Part shown: piece after piece, positions 26,901-36,812 of the stretch
Numbering within the stretch: position 1 is the stretch's first letter
Layout: every line of letters starts with the position of its first letter
Program-made: the position numbers and the translations under genes
Source of the DNA: Amphiura filiformis
Lineage: Eukaryota; Echinodermata; Ophiuroidea; Amphilepidida; Amphiuridae
Reading direction: 5' to 3'
DNA length: 64,000 nt
NCBI RefSeq assembly: GCF_039555335.1
Contig: NC_092637.1
Location: 41,173,726 to 41,237,725, forward strand
Notes under the pieces: model-generated
Seen by the model: the letters and a program-made list of their open reading frames with translations, nothing else
Told to the model about the DNA's origin: nothing
Database searches by the model: none

Positions 26901-29900
26901 AAAGACAGAGTGCTCGAAAAAAACACGTTTGACCGACCAAATCGGATTTTATACGTAAAACCTGACCGTGTCTGTGTTAAAGTTACACCCTGTCGATTTT
27001 TTAGTAGTCACAATAGTCCCTAAAAGTGGCAGGAATAAATCACCAGGATTGGCCGTTAAAAACAAGTTGTTGCACTGTTTGCCTTCAATTTTGCTCCTTC
27101 CATAATTACATATTACTCTCTCACATCGTCGTACAAATAATTTTAATCTTATTTCAATATTGATGAATAAATTTCAAATTATCGTTTTGTCGTAAACAAT
27201 TAGTCTAATATTTTAAAGGGAATCATACGACCGGTCCTAAATAAAATTGAGGAAAATATATGAAGGATCTGCTGTTGCCTAGTATCGAAAGAGTGTTCTC
27301 GCATCTCTGTATAAGTTTACTATCTGCCAAGAATAATAATGCTGCTTGTTTACTCTATTTAGACTCTGTCAAGAAACATTAATCTGATCATTGGTTCAGT
27401 GGCGTAGATTTCTTTTTGACATTGGGGGGATGAAGTTGGAAGAAAATCTTGAAGTATAGTCAATCCAGCACCCTTTGGCGACAGAATTAGTTTATGATAT
27501 AAATGCGAGTGAAGCGGGCGAAAATTTTTTGCTATTTTGAAGCTAAACTGATGAAATATGGTGTAAAAGTAGATTAAATGCGCACGAAGCGCGCAAAAAT
27601 TTGCACTTTTGGGGCTAAAATGGGCAAATATGAGGTTAATTTGGTCAGAAACCCATTATCAGGCGTCAACATTGGGGGGGATGATTGTATGGACCATCCC
27701 CCCCTGGCAAAATATTGGGGGGGGATAAATCCCCCATCCCCCCGGATCTACGCCTATGCATTGGTTTACGGTTATTAGTAAGTAGTAGTGTAACCACATG
27801 TCCTGTGTGTGAATACTTTCCTGTTTGACAATATTCGCCACTGAATCCTGGTGCGCAAACACATTCACCTGAACGTTCATCACAAACTCCTCCGTTGTAA
27901 CAGCGAGGACAATCAAACTCACAACTATTACCCCATCTTCCCGCTGTACAAGCTGAAAAGGATAGATTAAGTTATGGAGGTGAAACCGTTAGAGGAAATG
28001 CAGGTCTCATGTAGAATATTACATCATTGACAAAGCTTGATTTATGTGATGGAACTGTTGCGTATATTACAAGATGTCTTACAAGATTTGCTTTATGGCA
28101 ACACATTTTAAGCAGTGACGGTAATATCTATGTATTTTGCTGGGTCATGTTTGATCTTCACTAAAGTCTTCTGGGATTGTTCTTGTAACCCGCGAGTTTT
28201 ATTCCATTTCCATGAGGATTTGTGAAATTTTTACCCAAAATATAACATTTTAACAAGTTATTTCTTTAAAACTAAATGGAGTAGAATTTTCATATTTGAT
28301 AAGCAGAACACGTGGAACATGGGTATTTAATATCTATGAACAAAATTATCACTTATTTCAACATATTTATGTGTGAAAAATTTGATTTATGTGTGAAAAA
28401 TGGCTCTTTGGGTCTAAAAAGTCAATCACAATAATTTTCTTTGACTCTTGAAATTCAGAAGTAGGCATAAAATGCACGTTTCTAGTAATGGTCATTTTGG
28501 CCCAAAGTTAACCCTTTTCACTACATTTAGCAATTTATTGCATTACAAAATTTGGCATTACCCTTTATATATATTAATGATATACAGGTTTTTTTTTTCA
28601 TTTTAAACTATTAGGAGAATTCAAAGAAACGACTCTTCTGAACATTTTGATAATGTTTGATTATTTTGAAACATTTGCCATACAAAATCGTTAAAAGGAG
28701 CACTTTTGGCTGCATTGCTTGTATACTGAATTTTAACATGTCCATAGCATATATACTTGTATTTCTTTTTCCACAAAATATTATTAGTTTTTACTGAGTT
28801 AAAGCAAAAAACAAAATCGCAACTTAATTCCAGCGCCGATGTCGCTAACGACTTCGTCAATCGCGACTGAGGCCGGTCCTGATAATGCGTTATAACCGTT
28901 TAATGTGCTATGTGCGTACATTTTTTATTATCAACATCGCGAATTAGTTGTTACAAGCTGTTTTTAAAATGAATTTTGTCACAAGTACATCACATAAATA
29001 CATGAATTTTGCAGGGTATGTTAGTTCATTAATCTTCGAAAAACTGTATTATTTTTTATTTGTTATGTGCTGTGATACCAATTTTAGTTTCCAATTTAAC
29101 GCCATGCTCAAGAAACACTTAACTTATCAACCGATAAACGGGATTTACTGGAAATCCATTTCTAGCTTTCTAGCTTGTTCTAGCTTTGGGGCGTTATATG
29201 CTACATTAGTGGAACTAATGTATTTTGACATTACACCTCAAATAATAAAACTAGATTTTTTTTTTCTATAATGCAAATGATGCAAATTTTGAGCTGTTGA
29301 ATCAATATTTTATTCACATAATTATGATTTTAGCACAAATCAATAATAAATCAAACTTTCCCAATTATATAACCTGTTTTTATTAATTGTTACTGATAAA
29401 ACCTTAAATATCGCAGGGTAAAAACAATGTAATACGTAAGAAATATAAAACATGCGTTTGCATAGGCAAAAACCGAGAGGGTTTTTGAACGCCCACATAT
29501 TTGGAACCAAACGTCCGATTGGAATCAAATAAAAAGCAAATTAAAGCTAAAATTGCAAATTATTTTATAAAAGAATAATCTAAAAATGCTCATTTTAGCT
29601 ATTTGTACTGATTCTTCTTGCCTGGGTTACTTTAAATTTTCTTATCGACACACATAAAAAACGAATGACATATTGAACAATTTTCGCTGGCAATACACGT
29701 GTGGGTCTCTATTATAAAATACATTAGTCTCCACGGCAGCCAGTTTGGTTCCGCTCCTCCACACAAACAGTCTGCCAATGGCCACTTATAACGCCGTTTC
29801 TGATTGGCTACACGTATGTAGCTGTAGAGCTGTACATACGGGAATTTGATTGACCTCAGTCAGCTGGCGAGATGGCGGGTTAAAATTGCTCATGAATAAT

Positions 29901-30424
29901 TAAGTAGCCGTCTAGCCGATCGACCAATTGAAAGCTTTGTTTGACGTCAAGCTGGATGACGTCGTCAGAAAACCGTTAGCCAATCAAAAGGACCAGTTCG
30001 TCATCATTGGCAGACTGTTTGTGTGGAGGGAGCGTAACCAAACTGGCTGCGAAGGAGACTAAAATTACATTATCACATGCGCCATTTTATCAAACTAACC
30101 TCGTACAACAAGTTGGAAAATTGCGTGTTTGCCATTTCTATTGTTTAATTCAGCGCATTCATAAACACCAGCATCATCGACTGTAACACTCGGGATAGTA
30201 ACACTTTTCTTATTGCTCCAATCAGGACAGGTTCTCTCGCCATTGCATTTCACGCTATTATGCCACCATCTCAATTGAGTCCACGGTGTGGTCATTGTGA
30301 ACGTCACAGACTCACTAATGCTCACTGTTTGCGAAATGTCGTGAGGAGTAACTCTGCCTGAAACAAATATATATTGAGGAAAGAGGAAAAAGTGGTAATA
30401 ATATTCATAAATATGATGATGAGA

Positions 30425-30469
<45 letters not shown>

Positions 30470-33400
30470 TATAATAATAATAATAATATAAAGGATAATA
30501 ATAATATAAATGTAAAAATAATTATGTTGTAGCTATATTGATGCAGGGAATATTGGATTTATTTACATTTATTTAATTTTTTTTCTCACACTCTTATATT
30601 GTTCTTACTATTTTGTGACATAATAATAATTGTTATCAATTCCGTTTTCAAGTTTTTCCTTGCTTCACAATAAAATGCACCGATTCGATTAAGGCCTTCT
30701 GACGCAGGCATACGATGCAGTACAGCAGTGTTGCCAATGCGATCTTCTGAACCAAAAGGTAATCCATTCCCTGTCTTTGTATAAGAAGTTCGTCCAAACG
30801 ATATCGTTGCGTCAGTGTCATCACCACTTCTGTAACCTCCGATGAACATGTCATCGTCATCATTTACTCGAGTGTCGTTACCAAAGCAGGTGACATCCAA
30901 AATACAGTACGTTTCTTTCAAAAAAAAAAAAACAAGACATCGATAACAACAGGCAATGTATAAAATTAAAAAAACATATAATTGTATAGTCAATCAAAAC
31001 AGCTGAAAGAGTGCTCGATACTGTTTGATAGTAGAGCGTGTAATAAAATACACAAACAACGTAATAACGTTATTAAAGTTTTATTCAGATTTCCTTTGAC
31101 AGCTAAAGGCCCGGTCACAATATGACGGCCGATAACCTACGAAAGGTGACGAACGTGAAAATCACAAAATGTTGACGGCAAAGCGAAACAAGAAAAACAA
31201 GATTCGCTGACGAATGGGAACGACCTTCAACGACAACACGGCGGCAAGGGACGAAAGGCTGCGGCAGGAAACGGAGACTAGCGACCAAAAATGGACGTTG
31301 TCTGGGCGGCGAGTGACGATGTCTCGACGGAGCCGACAACAAGCAACGAGGTCAGACGGCTAGCAGCGGATTTGCTTGCGGCAAGGAACGGCAGCTGACG
31401 GTGGATTGCGGCGATGATGACGTGACTCAGCGGCCGACATCAAAGCATGTGTGTGCGGGTCGTATAGTCCACTTTGAGGTTCCCACTAAATATTAGCATC
31501 AATATCAATAATAATCAAAAATATTAACATCAATATCAACAATAATCAAAAATGTTAAAATCAATATCAATAATAATCCAAGCTATTAATATCTATATCA
31601 ATAATAATCAAAATATTAACATCAATATCAATAATAATCAAAAATATTAACATCAATATCAATAATAATAAAAAATATTACACATATCAATAATAATAAT
31701 AACAAAAATTAACATACATAGGCCTATCAGTAATAATCAAAAAAGTAAAATCAATATCAATAATAGTCCAAACTATTAATATCTATATGTAATTATCAAT
31801 AATAATCACAAATATTAACATCAATATCAATAATAATAAAAAAATATTACACATAACAATGATAATAAAAAAGATTAACATACATATCAGTAATAATAAA
31901 AAAAAGTAAAATCAATATCAATTATAGTCCAAACTATTAATAGCTATATCAATAATAATCACAAATATTAACATCAATATCAATAATAATCAAAAATATC
32001 ACACATATCAATAATAATATTAAAAAATATTACACATATCAATAATAATTTTAAACAGTTAATATACATATCAATAATAATCAAAATATTAAAATCAATA
32101 TCAATAATAATCCAAACTATTATATCAATATCAATAATAATCAAAAATATTAACATCAATATATCAATAATGATCAAAATATTATCATCAATATCAATAA
32201 TAATCAAAAATATAAATATCAGTATCAAAATAATCCAAAATATTAACATCAATATCAATAATAATTAAATATCAATATCAATAATAATCAAAATATTAAC
32301 ATCAATATCAATATCAATAATAATCAAAATATTAATATTTTGATTATTATTGATATTCTTTATACGAACTTCAAAATTGCATCGTGCCGGACAGTCTATT
32401 GAAATCGAACTGACGTCAAAAAATGTCAAAAATCGCACAAAAAGTTTAAAATTGTGGACCATCGTTTAAAAATTGTAACCCATCGCAGACCACCGTTTCA
32501 ATGCCGCAGGTACTCGCAAACGACCCGCCATCAACAGTCAACATCCGTCACCCTCCGGACAACATTCGCAAGTCACTGTCGCACCAAGATCGTTACAATT
32601 TTGTTACTTGCCACAATGTGTCGCCAGGGTTTGAGATGTGACGTCACTTGCCGTTGTTTTTTCGTCAATGGTCGTTGACAACGATTACCAACGAAATTGT
32701 GACGACCTCAAAACGACAAAAGACGGCTTCGCACGGTATGAAAACGTCAACAAAATGTGAGTTGTGGTCTCCAACGAAAATCGCAACTACTTCTTTTGCC
32801 GTCACAAAATTTTCAACATGTTGAAAATTTGCCGACGAACGCGACGAATAATTTCGGCCGTCTGCGGTCGCTAACGAATTCGTCAGCGCCAACTAACGGC
32901 AACACACGATGAGTGACGGTAAATTCAAAATTGCAATTCGCAGATTAACGTTGCTTGCCGTTCACTCCTATTCGTCATAGTGTGACCGGGCCTTTACGAG
33001 CGCGACGTCAAGCGTGTGCATTGGACGTTGTGCAAATAATACGCACTGGACGGCTAGCAGTACGTTTAATTTGTAAAAGGAAATCTGAATAAAACTTTAC
33101 AGCATGATTTGTTACTCGGAGTGTCCCGCCCCAACGGCGGTCATCAGATGAAATAATTGCTGCTGGATTCAGAATTCAACAGCAATTATTGGTGTGATAT
33201 CATGAAAATTTGACAATAAGCATAATGCATATTAACGAATTGATCGGACAAGAACGAAATTTTAGGGTAGTTGGGTAAAACATGATTCCCTTAACATTTC
33301 GTTGTACTCTCGCGTTGGAATGTCTTTCCGCTCCCCCTATAACCGCAGAAAATGTTAAATTGTAATGATACTACAAATGGAAAACGTATCAAACCTATAA

Positions 33401-36056
33401 ATAGGGATGACCAATGAACCATCAACTTGATTAGAACACTCCCATAGACATGCAGTGAGCTCAACTGACATTTCTAAATTGAGCTCATTCTTTTATTTTT
33501 CATAATTTTTCTGTAAAAATTGGAGATGTTAATGCCAATTATGTTTTGTAACTATCCTGCAAATTACAGCATCATAACTTATTTGTTTTTTCTGTAAGTG
33601 TGAGTCAAAATTGGTACATCGCCACAGTGCGCTTAATTCCAGTGGCCCAGTGCAGCACTGCTCAGAATGGCACAAAATATTCAGATGAATAAGATCAGGT
33701 GAACACCTTGACCTACTGAGCTGTAATTTGGCAGACTTGTCGGTATTACCTCTATCATACCCTATGTAAAAAGGTTAAAAAAATGGACAAGTAGATCTCG
33801 AGTTAAAAATTAAATACCAGCTTCCCTTTTGAATTTCCAAACACCTTTCGAATCATGTTAAATAGACACCTTTCTGAACATAAATGTGAAGTTTCGTGCT
33901 CCACGGTTGTTTGATGGCATGTAAACTGTAGTAATTTTTAAGAAAAAGCGAACAATGATGGCGCTATTTATCTTAAATATTGTTTGCATCTTTAGAAGGG
34001 GTAGACACTTGTATAATTGCATTTAGAACATCAGAAAAAAGAATAACAAGTAGCAAGGAAATTTTCAAAAAACCTTCTATCATGAAATGTAAAGAATAAC
34101 AATTATTTGGCTAATCTAAATTTAACATGTATGTAAATAGCGCCCTCAATTTCCTCACAAATGTGCAGTTTATAGTATAAAAATTACCACAGAAAAGGAG
34201 AAAAAGGTGAATAATTTTACATAGAAACAAGAATCTATTTTTTTAAATAGCTATAAAAATATATGTGTATATTTAAGTGCGATAACTGTTGGTATTGTCC
34301 AGGTCTAGAATGTTTTGTTAGAAAAATTAATAAATGATCACATCAAACAACCGTGGCTCATTTGTTGTATTATTCACCTGATATCAACCCTAAACATTTT
34401 CTTATATTTATACCATCTGCACTGACTTGCTGCTATACACGCACAGGAGCTGTACTTTTAAAATACGCGCCTAATCAATAATGAGTCTTTCACTCCATTG
34501 TTAAAGTACTGTGCTCCCTGTAGCATATGGAGTGACCAGGCCCTGGAGTGTGATGGTTTTGTAGCATATGACAGTATTCATTCAAGCCTATCAAGGTCAG
34601 TTATTAGCCACTTGCTGAATGGCTGGGCATTATCAGCTATCAAAGAGATACCTTATGCTGCTGCCAATCACAATAGAGGTTAAACATTTTGTTAAAACCC
34701 CAGAAGTGATATCAGGACAAAGCTGTGCATGTTGGTACTTGATTGTTTGGATTCCTATGTTGAAAGTCCCTTGTAGTACATTAGTATTTTTCTTATGTGT
34801 AGTGTATATTGTTGTGGAAAAAAAGTTCAGCTGGACTTTTGATTTTGTGCCACTTTGGCCATTATGGATGATTTTTGGCAAATGTTTTCTAAAAGCATGA
34901 TTTCAGTGCCTCGGTTTGAAGAAATACTTAATGCTATTGACTAGTAAAGTGCCATTTCATAAGAAACCCCTTTGATACTTTCACAATATGCTTGTTTCAT
35001 GTTTGCATATATATTAAAATAAAGAAATATAAAAAGGTAAATATATGCTTATACCAATTTTGCTCACATATATATATTTAGACTTTGTCAATTTATTTCG
35101 TTCCAATGACCGGTCAGAATGGGAAACTTTGAAAATTCATAATTCGAAAAGTTTTTGACCGATTTTGACCATTTAACCACCAAAATACTTCTGTTGATGA
35201 GTTCTTTCCAGAAAACAATCTTTTGTAGCAATAGGGGCAACATGAAATTATGATGGTCATCCCTACTATAAACCCTTAATCAATAATAGTCATAATTGCA
35301 GGAACCTGGAACCATCATTTATTACAAAAGGAAAAAAATGAAAAAATAAATCCTTATTTTTCGGTAAATTACACAATAAAATTCCATTGAAAAAAGTGGC
35401 GGCGCTGTTTAATGAGGCTTATTATGACGTCACTACCCTGTTCCTATCAAAAAGTTATCATGATTGACTTGCAGTTATCCCGACTGCACTGCTGGTTATC
35501 ATCACAAATGTTTGATACAAACGCTATTTGGGTTGGGTTGTTATTATTATCTTGGTGTTTTTGTTTTTTTTTCGGCCGTCCAGATTTCGGGCGATTGTCC
35601 ATTGAGCCATGAATCTCCTTTTTCTCAAATTATATGCAACAGATCCCTCGTCAATATTCAATAATCTTGCAATTAGATGTTCCTTCACTATGATATGCTT
35701 CTATCATTCCCTTCTGGTGATCGGTAAATTGTGGCATTTTGAGCCTGATCTGATTGTCAAATCTGTGCAATTTTTAGTCTGAAATTCATCACTATCGGCA
35801 ACATCGCAGTTTTGTATCCAAATTCACATCCTCTGTTATTTTAGAATTGTACAATGACAATCAAAAACTACAACGAACAAGAATTCTTTAAAATAAATTT
35901 GACATGATATTAAACTATCGCTATCCTGCCATTGTGCATTATAGAAATCGGACATGCCTCTTTGGTATACTTGTTGGAAATTACAAATAATAAAATACAC
36001 TTACCAGATACAATCTGAAACAGTATTCCCAATTTGAGGAATACATCCAGCGACAT
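14602..36056 (-). CDS. Gene B: Tie-like Ig/EGF/FN3 receptor with RPTP-like membrane-proximal domain and short tyrosine tail
   Basis: Seventeen exons give 1,130 residues once the EGF3 frameshift is ignored. Layout: signal peptide 1-17, Ig1 about 19-119, Ig2 121-205, EGF1 207-249, EGF2 251-298, EGF3 300-343, six FN3 domains about 345-965, WSEGTEV stalk, membrane segment about 998-1020, tail 1021-1130. The N-terminal module is Tie-like. The last FN3 plus stalk resembles the membrane-proximal region of receptor tyrosine phosphatases. It should be a type I plasma-membrane receptor; the ligand is unknown, and an angiopoietin/fibrinogen-domain ligand is only a guess. No catalytic domain lies between its tail and gene C. 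Tyr1071 (YQDM) and Tyr1085 (YQDI) form an ITAM-like pair. A 2-base insertion in EGF3 makes the reading frame end early, so it may be a recent pseudogene, a null allele or a sequence error. Confidence 0.88.
15011..15101 (-). CDS. Gene B exon 16: transmembrane segment
   Basis: GPGAHMILTAVFVCVIALMA, then IVIVLLVLKM: about 23 hydrophobic residues followed by a basic stop-transfer sequence continuing in the next exon (RSNCRAKNNSKKK). Confidence 0.93.
15840..15921 (-). CDS. Gene B exon 15: extracellular stalk
   Basis: RRVVSWSEGTEVTLASLSAR plus SQSNPTE, 27 codons linking the last FN3 to the membrane exon. Phases 0 and 1 fit both neighbours exactly. Confidence 0.85.
16012..16492. mobile_element. MITE in gene B intron, stalk/FN3-6
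   Basis: Inverted ends with AAACTCGTCAGTTATAGTCA, followed by GTTATT/AACAACCTG over about 90 bases. No coding content. Confidence 0.7.
16556..16905. mobile_element. 350-base MITE with TTAA target duplication
   Basis: GGGGGTACTGCACCCCTGCC and its inverse, flanked by TTAA at 16,552-16,555 and 16,906-16,909, as for piggyBac/Kolobok-type elements. A decayed relative lies at 62,620-62,893. Confidence 0.8.
17044..17293 (-). CDS. Gene B exon 14: RPTP-type membrane-proximal domain
   Basis: IYIAYVAASLPKADV, FVIGDAKTYGEYNNPPLHDG and YRVYIAYYSRINDT. GD.KTY..Y.N.PL followed by YRVY is characteristic of the last extracellular domain of receptor tyrosine phosphatases. Phase 2 to 0. Confidence 0.92.
18169..18268 (-). 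CDS. Gene B exon 13: membrane-proximal FN3, first part
   Basis: DIPKPTALPDITSNQIASST, then VEILIPVSSSEF, which with the next exon gives SGYQVGVE, the RPTP 'P.......ISSYQV.VE' strand pattern. Phase 1 to 2; found from phase and splice sites. Confidence 0.85.
18641..18857 (-). CDS. Gene B exon 12: FN3 domain 5, second half
   Basis: YTFSSLKPSTKYKLLVAAYS and GEGKGDHTSILLFTT complete the FN3 fold. Phase 0 to 1, donor gtacat. Confidence 0.9.
19190..19296 (-). CDS. Gene B exon 11: FN3 domain 5, first half
   Basis: VPSAPRLLQVHDVSKHSINV, then TWIEPQYPHGVIIAYS: strands A to C of an FN3 domain. Ends in phase 0, so this domain is split by an intron. Confidence 0.9.
19866..20110 (-). mobile_element. Retrotransposon-like C-terminal fragment in gene B intron
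   Basis: Minus-strand frame with CKIVIIIIGSTGCVHKSVVP, then IAKYLSISAGIGSKIVW resembles the tail of non-LTR retrotransposon polyproteins. Identification is from pattern memory; the family is uncertain. Confidence 0.4.
20289..20576 (-). CDS. Gene B exon 10: FN3 domain 4
   Basis: SPILPPTNVTAYEVSSNHIS, FRWSLPPCGSRHGEI and LDPYTDYIFKVAAITESGPG. Phase 1 to 1. Confidence 0.93.
20896..21210 (-). CDS. Gene B exon 9: FN3 domain 3
   Basis: NPGQVSSLKAQGKSSSNELR, VSWQLASDNNCVTGYTIQF and LLPHSTYEVSVSATNGN: FN3 strands B, C and F. Phase 1 to 1. Confidence 0.92.
21635..21925 (-). CDS. Gene B exon 8: FN3 domain 2
   Basis: EPIFTSLMPSATTETTFNGL, TFNWKPVPCGQ and YRFRVRASNDAGDGPWS, a textbook FN3 F-G region. 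Phase 1 to 1. Confidence 0.92.
22020..22205 (+). repeat. AAC-rich low-complexity tract
   Basis: Runs of AACAACAAC and AAAACAAAAA just upstream of FN3-2. Long valine/phenylalanine or leucine ORFs on the other strand are artefacts of it. Confidence 0.9.
22831..23206. mobile_element. MITE in gene B intron after FN3-1 (same insertion as in gene C)
   Basis: Same inverted repeats as 117-568, with a single inner segment, about 85 bases from the FN3-1 donor as in gene C. The shared insertion predates the tandem duplication. Confidence 0.75.
23291..23587 (-). CDS. Gene B exon 7: FN3 domain 1
   Basis: DPQMITNMQSISNQISVQLQ, WDPDPSPC and TIPNLVSHSTYMISV: FN3 strand B Trp and the L-x-x-x-T-x-Y motif. 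Phase 1 to 1; the same length (297) as the gene C exon. Confidence 0.92.
24602..25098. mobile_element. MITE inserted into the 5' splice site of gene B EGF3
   Basis: Ends TAGTTAAGTCAAA and TTTGACTTAACTA, with about 190-base inverted arms containing TGGTGACCACTCTCTGGC. Flanking TTA (24,599-24,601 and 25,099-25,101) is the target duplication. The right TTA is bases +2 to +4 of the EGF3 donor. Confidence 0.85.
25103..25239 (-). CDS. Gene B exon 6: EGF-like domain 3, frameshifted
   Basis: NCQEGFYGASCRSVCHCADD is normal, then an extra GT dinucleotide (25,159-25,164 has three units against two in gene C) shifts the frame and leads to TGA inside the exon. The lost frame would continue to CHPDWYGVNCQ. 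Length is 137 against 135 in gene C. The donor gtaata is partly rebuilt by a MITE target duplication. Confidence 0.88.
26420..26566 (-). CDS. Gene B exon 5: Tie-type EGF-like domain 2
   Basis: HGRNHWGQDWQLIC, then CRGRMFCLPHPYGCSCGSG and YRGIDCNL. The FCLP.PYGCSC.(S/T)G pattern is a hallmark of the second EGF repeat of vertebrate Tie1/Tie2. Phase 1 to 1. Confidence 0.95.
27395..27770. mobile_element. Short G-rich transposon-like element in gene B intron
   Basis: Ends TGGCGTAGAT...GGGGGGATG and CCCCCCGGATCTACGCC are imperfect inverted repeats. The interior has AAATGCGCACGAAGCGCGCA words common to dispersed elements. Confidence 0.45.
27815..27820 (-). other. Predicted non-canonical GA 5' splice site (gene B, EGF1)
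   Basis: The exon ends ACAG and the intron starts GAAAGT. This matches the AG|GTRAGT consensus except for A at +2. The nearest GT (three bases on) would put EGF2 out of frame with an early stop. Gene C has the same arrangement. Confidence 0.5.
27821..27952 (-). CDS. Gene B exon 4: EGF-like domain 1
   Basis: ACTAGRWGNSCEFDCPRCYN, then GGVCDERSGECVCAPGFSG: a complete EGF-like domain. The downstream exon needs phase 1, which places the border before GAAAGT, a GA rather than GT donor. Confidence 0.85.
29725..30061. mobile_element. MITE just inside the Ig2-EGF1 intron of gene B
   Basis: Inverted ends TAGTCTCCACGGCAGCCAGT / TTGGTTCCGCTCC and CACACAAACAGTCTGCCAATG. It begins about 38 bases after the Ig2 donor. 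Confidence 0.7.
30100..30357 (-). CDS. Gene B exon 3: Ig-like domain 2
   Basis: VTPHDISQTVSISESVTFTM, LRWWHNSVKCNG and DDAGVYECAELN: Ig B, C and F strands with Trp and DxGxYxC. Phase 1 to 1, donor gttagt. Confidence 0.92.
30427..30505 (+). repeat. AAT microsatellite upstream of Ig2, gene B
   Basis: (AAT)n about 70 bases from the Ig2 acceptor, at the same position as 6,558-6,775 in gene C but shorter. Confidence 0.93.
30609..30914 (-). CDS. Gene B exon 2: Ig-like domain 1
   Basis: 102 codons from ETYCILDVTCFGNDTRV to GAFYCEARK...IIIMSQN. The paired cysteines and the GxxYxCEx..xxIxI ending resemble an N-terminal Ig domain of Tie receptors. Phase 1 to 1, donor gtaaga. Confidence 0.85.
31104..32996. 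mobile_element. Non-autonomous DNA transposon carrying a minisatellite
   Basis: Terminal repeats TAAAGGCCCGGTCACAATAT and its near-exact inverse at the other end. The interior has GACGG/CGACGA-rich arms and the 31,490-32,345 minisatellite. No transposase ORF. Confidence 0.75.
31490..32345 (+). repeat. About 30-base AT-rich minisatellite
   Basis: Some 25-28 units of the type ATCAATATCAATAATAATCA plus AAAATATTAAC, with base changes and small deletions. Isoleucine/aspartate-rich ORFs here are artefacts. Confidence 0.9.
36005..36056 (-). CDS. Gene B exon 1: signal peptide
   Basis: ATG at 36,054-36,056 gives MSLDVFLKLGILFQIVS, a short hydrophobic signal sequence, then donor gtaagt in phase 1. 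An in-frame TAA lies 24 bases upstream, fixing the start. Gene C has an identical peptide at 8,840-8,891. Confidence 0.85.
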
Positions 36057-36486
36057 GTTGTCAGCAGCATAGACAAGTTAGTTATAAATAAAAGTTCTAT
36101 ATACCATAAAGTCTTGTTTCTAGAATCACATCGTCGTATTAACATTATCGAAAGTATTAGATCTAAACAGAATATAAGGAAGTAGTGACTTTATAGCAGG
36201 AGCTGTCAATGGCTATCAATCAATCATTCGAAAATGAAAGTCTTTACTTTGTTCAAAAATACAACAAGAAACAAAATTTATAATAAATAAACATTTAAAT
36301 GAGGAGATGCTCAAAAGGCCATAATTTATCTATACAATAAAGACATACACACATTCATACCCGTAAGAGTGACGGTAATGGTCTAAATTTACGTACAAAA
36401 CGACGCGACGTTATGGGGTTTTTGACGTTAAGTGGGAATCCCTAAACGTTCGTATCTACGGGTAGTTCTACAAATACCCTCCTAAT

Positions 36487-36812
36487 GTTAGAGATCTTAA
36501 AAACCATTAAAATTCATGATATTTATAAAATACAACTTTCATCATTTATGTTTCAATTTCACCATGACCTTTTACCTACTGACCTCATTGAAAGTGATTT
36601 TTTTTAAAGTGCAAACACTGTCCCACCATTATGACACTAGACACGCTCACGACCCATTTATTGAACCGTCCAATACTGTTCTGGCAAGCAATACATCCCG
36701 TTCACAAGGTCCATTGGTCTGGAATAGTCTAATTTCAAACATAAAAGATTCCAGTTCTCTAGCCTCATTTAAATATCGTATGAAAAAAAAACCTCATCGG
36801 TTGTTATAGCTA
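36487..36812 (+). mobile_element. Remnant of non-LTR retrotransposon reverse transcriptase (3' end)
   Basis: Translation shows LEILKTIKIHDIYKIQLSSF, MFQFHHDLLP and, after a frame change near the T8 run, YDTRHAHDPF, GPLVWNSLISNIKDSSSL and FKYRMKKK. This is the usual C-terminus of CR1/L2-like polyproteins. Broken by a frameshift. Confidence 0.65.
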
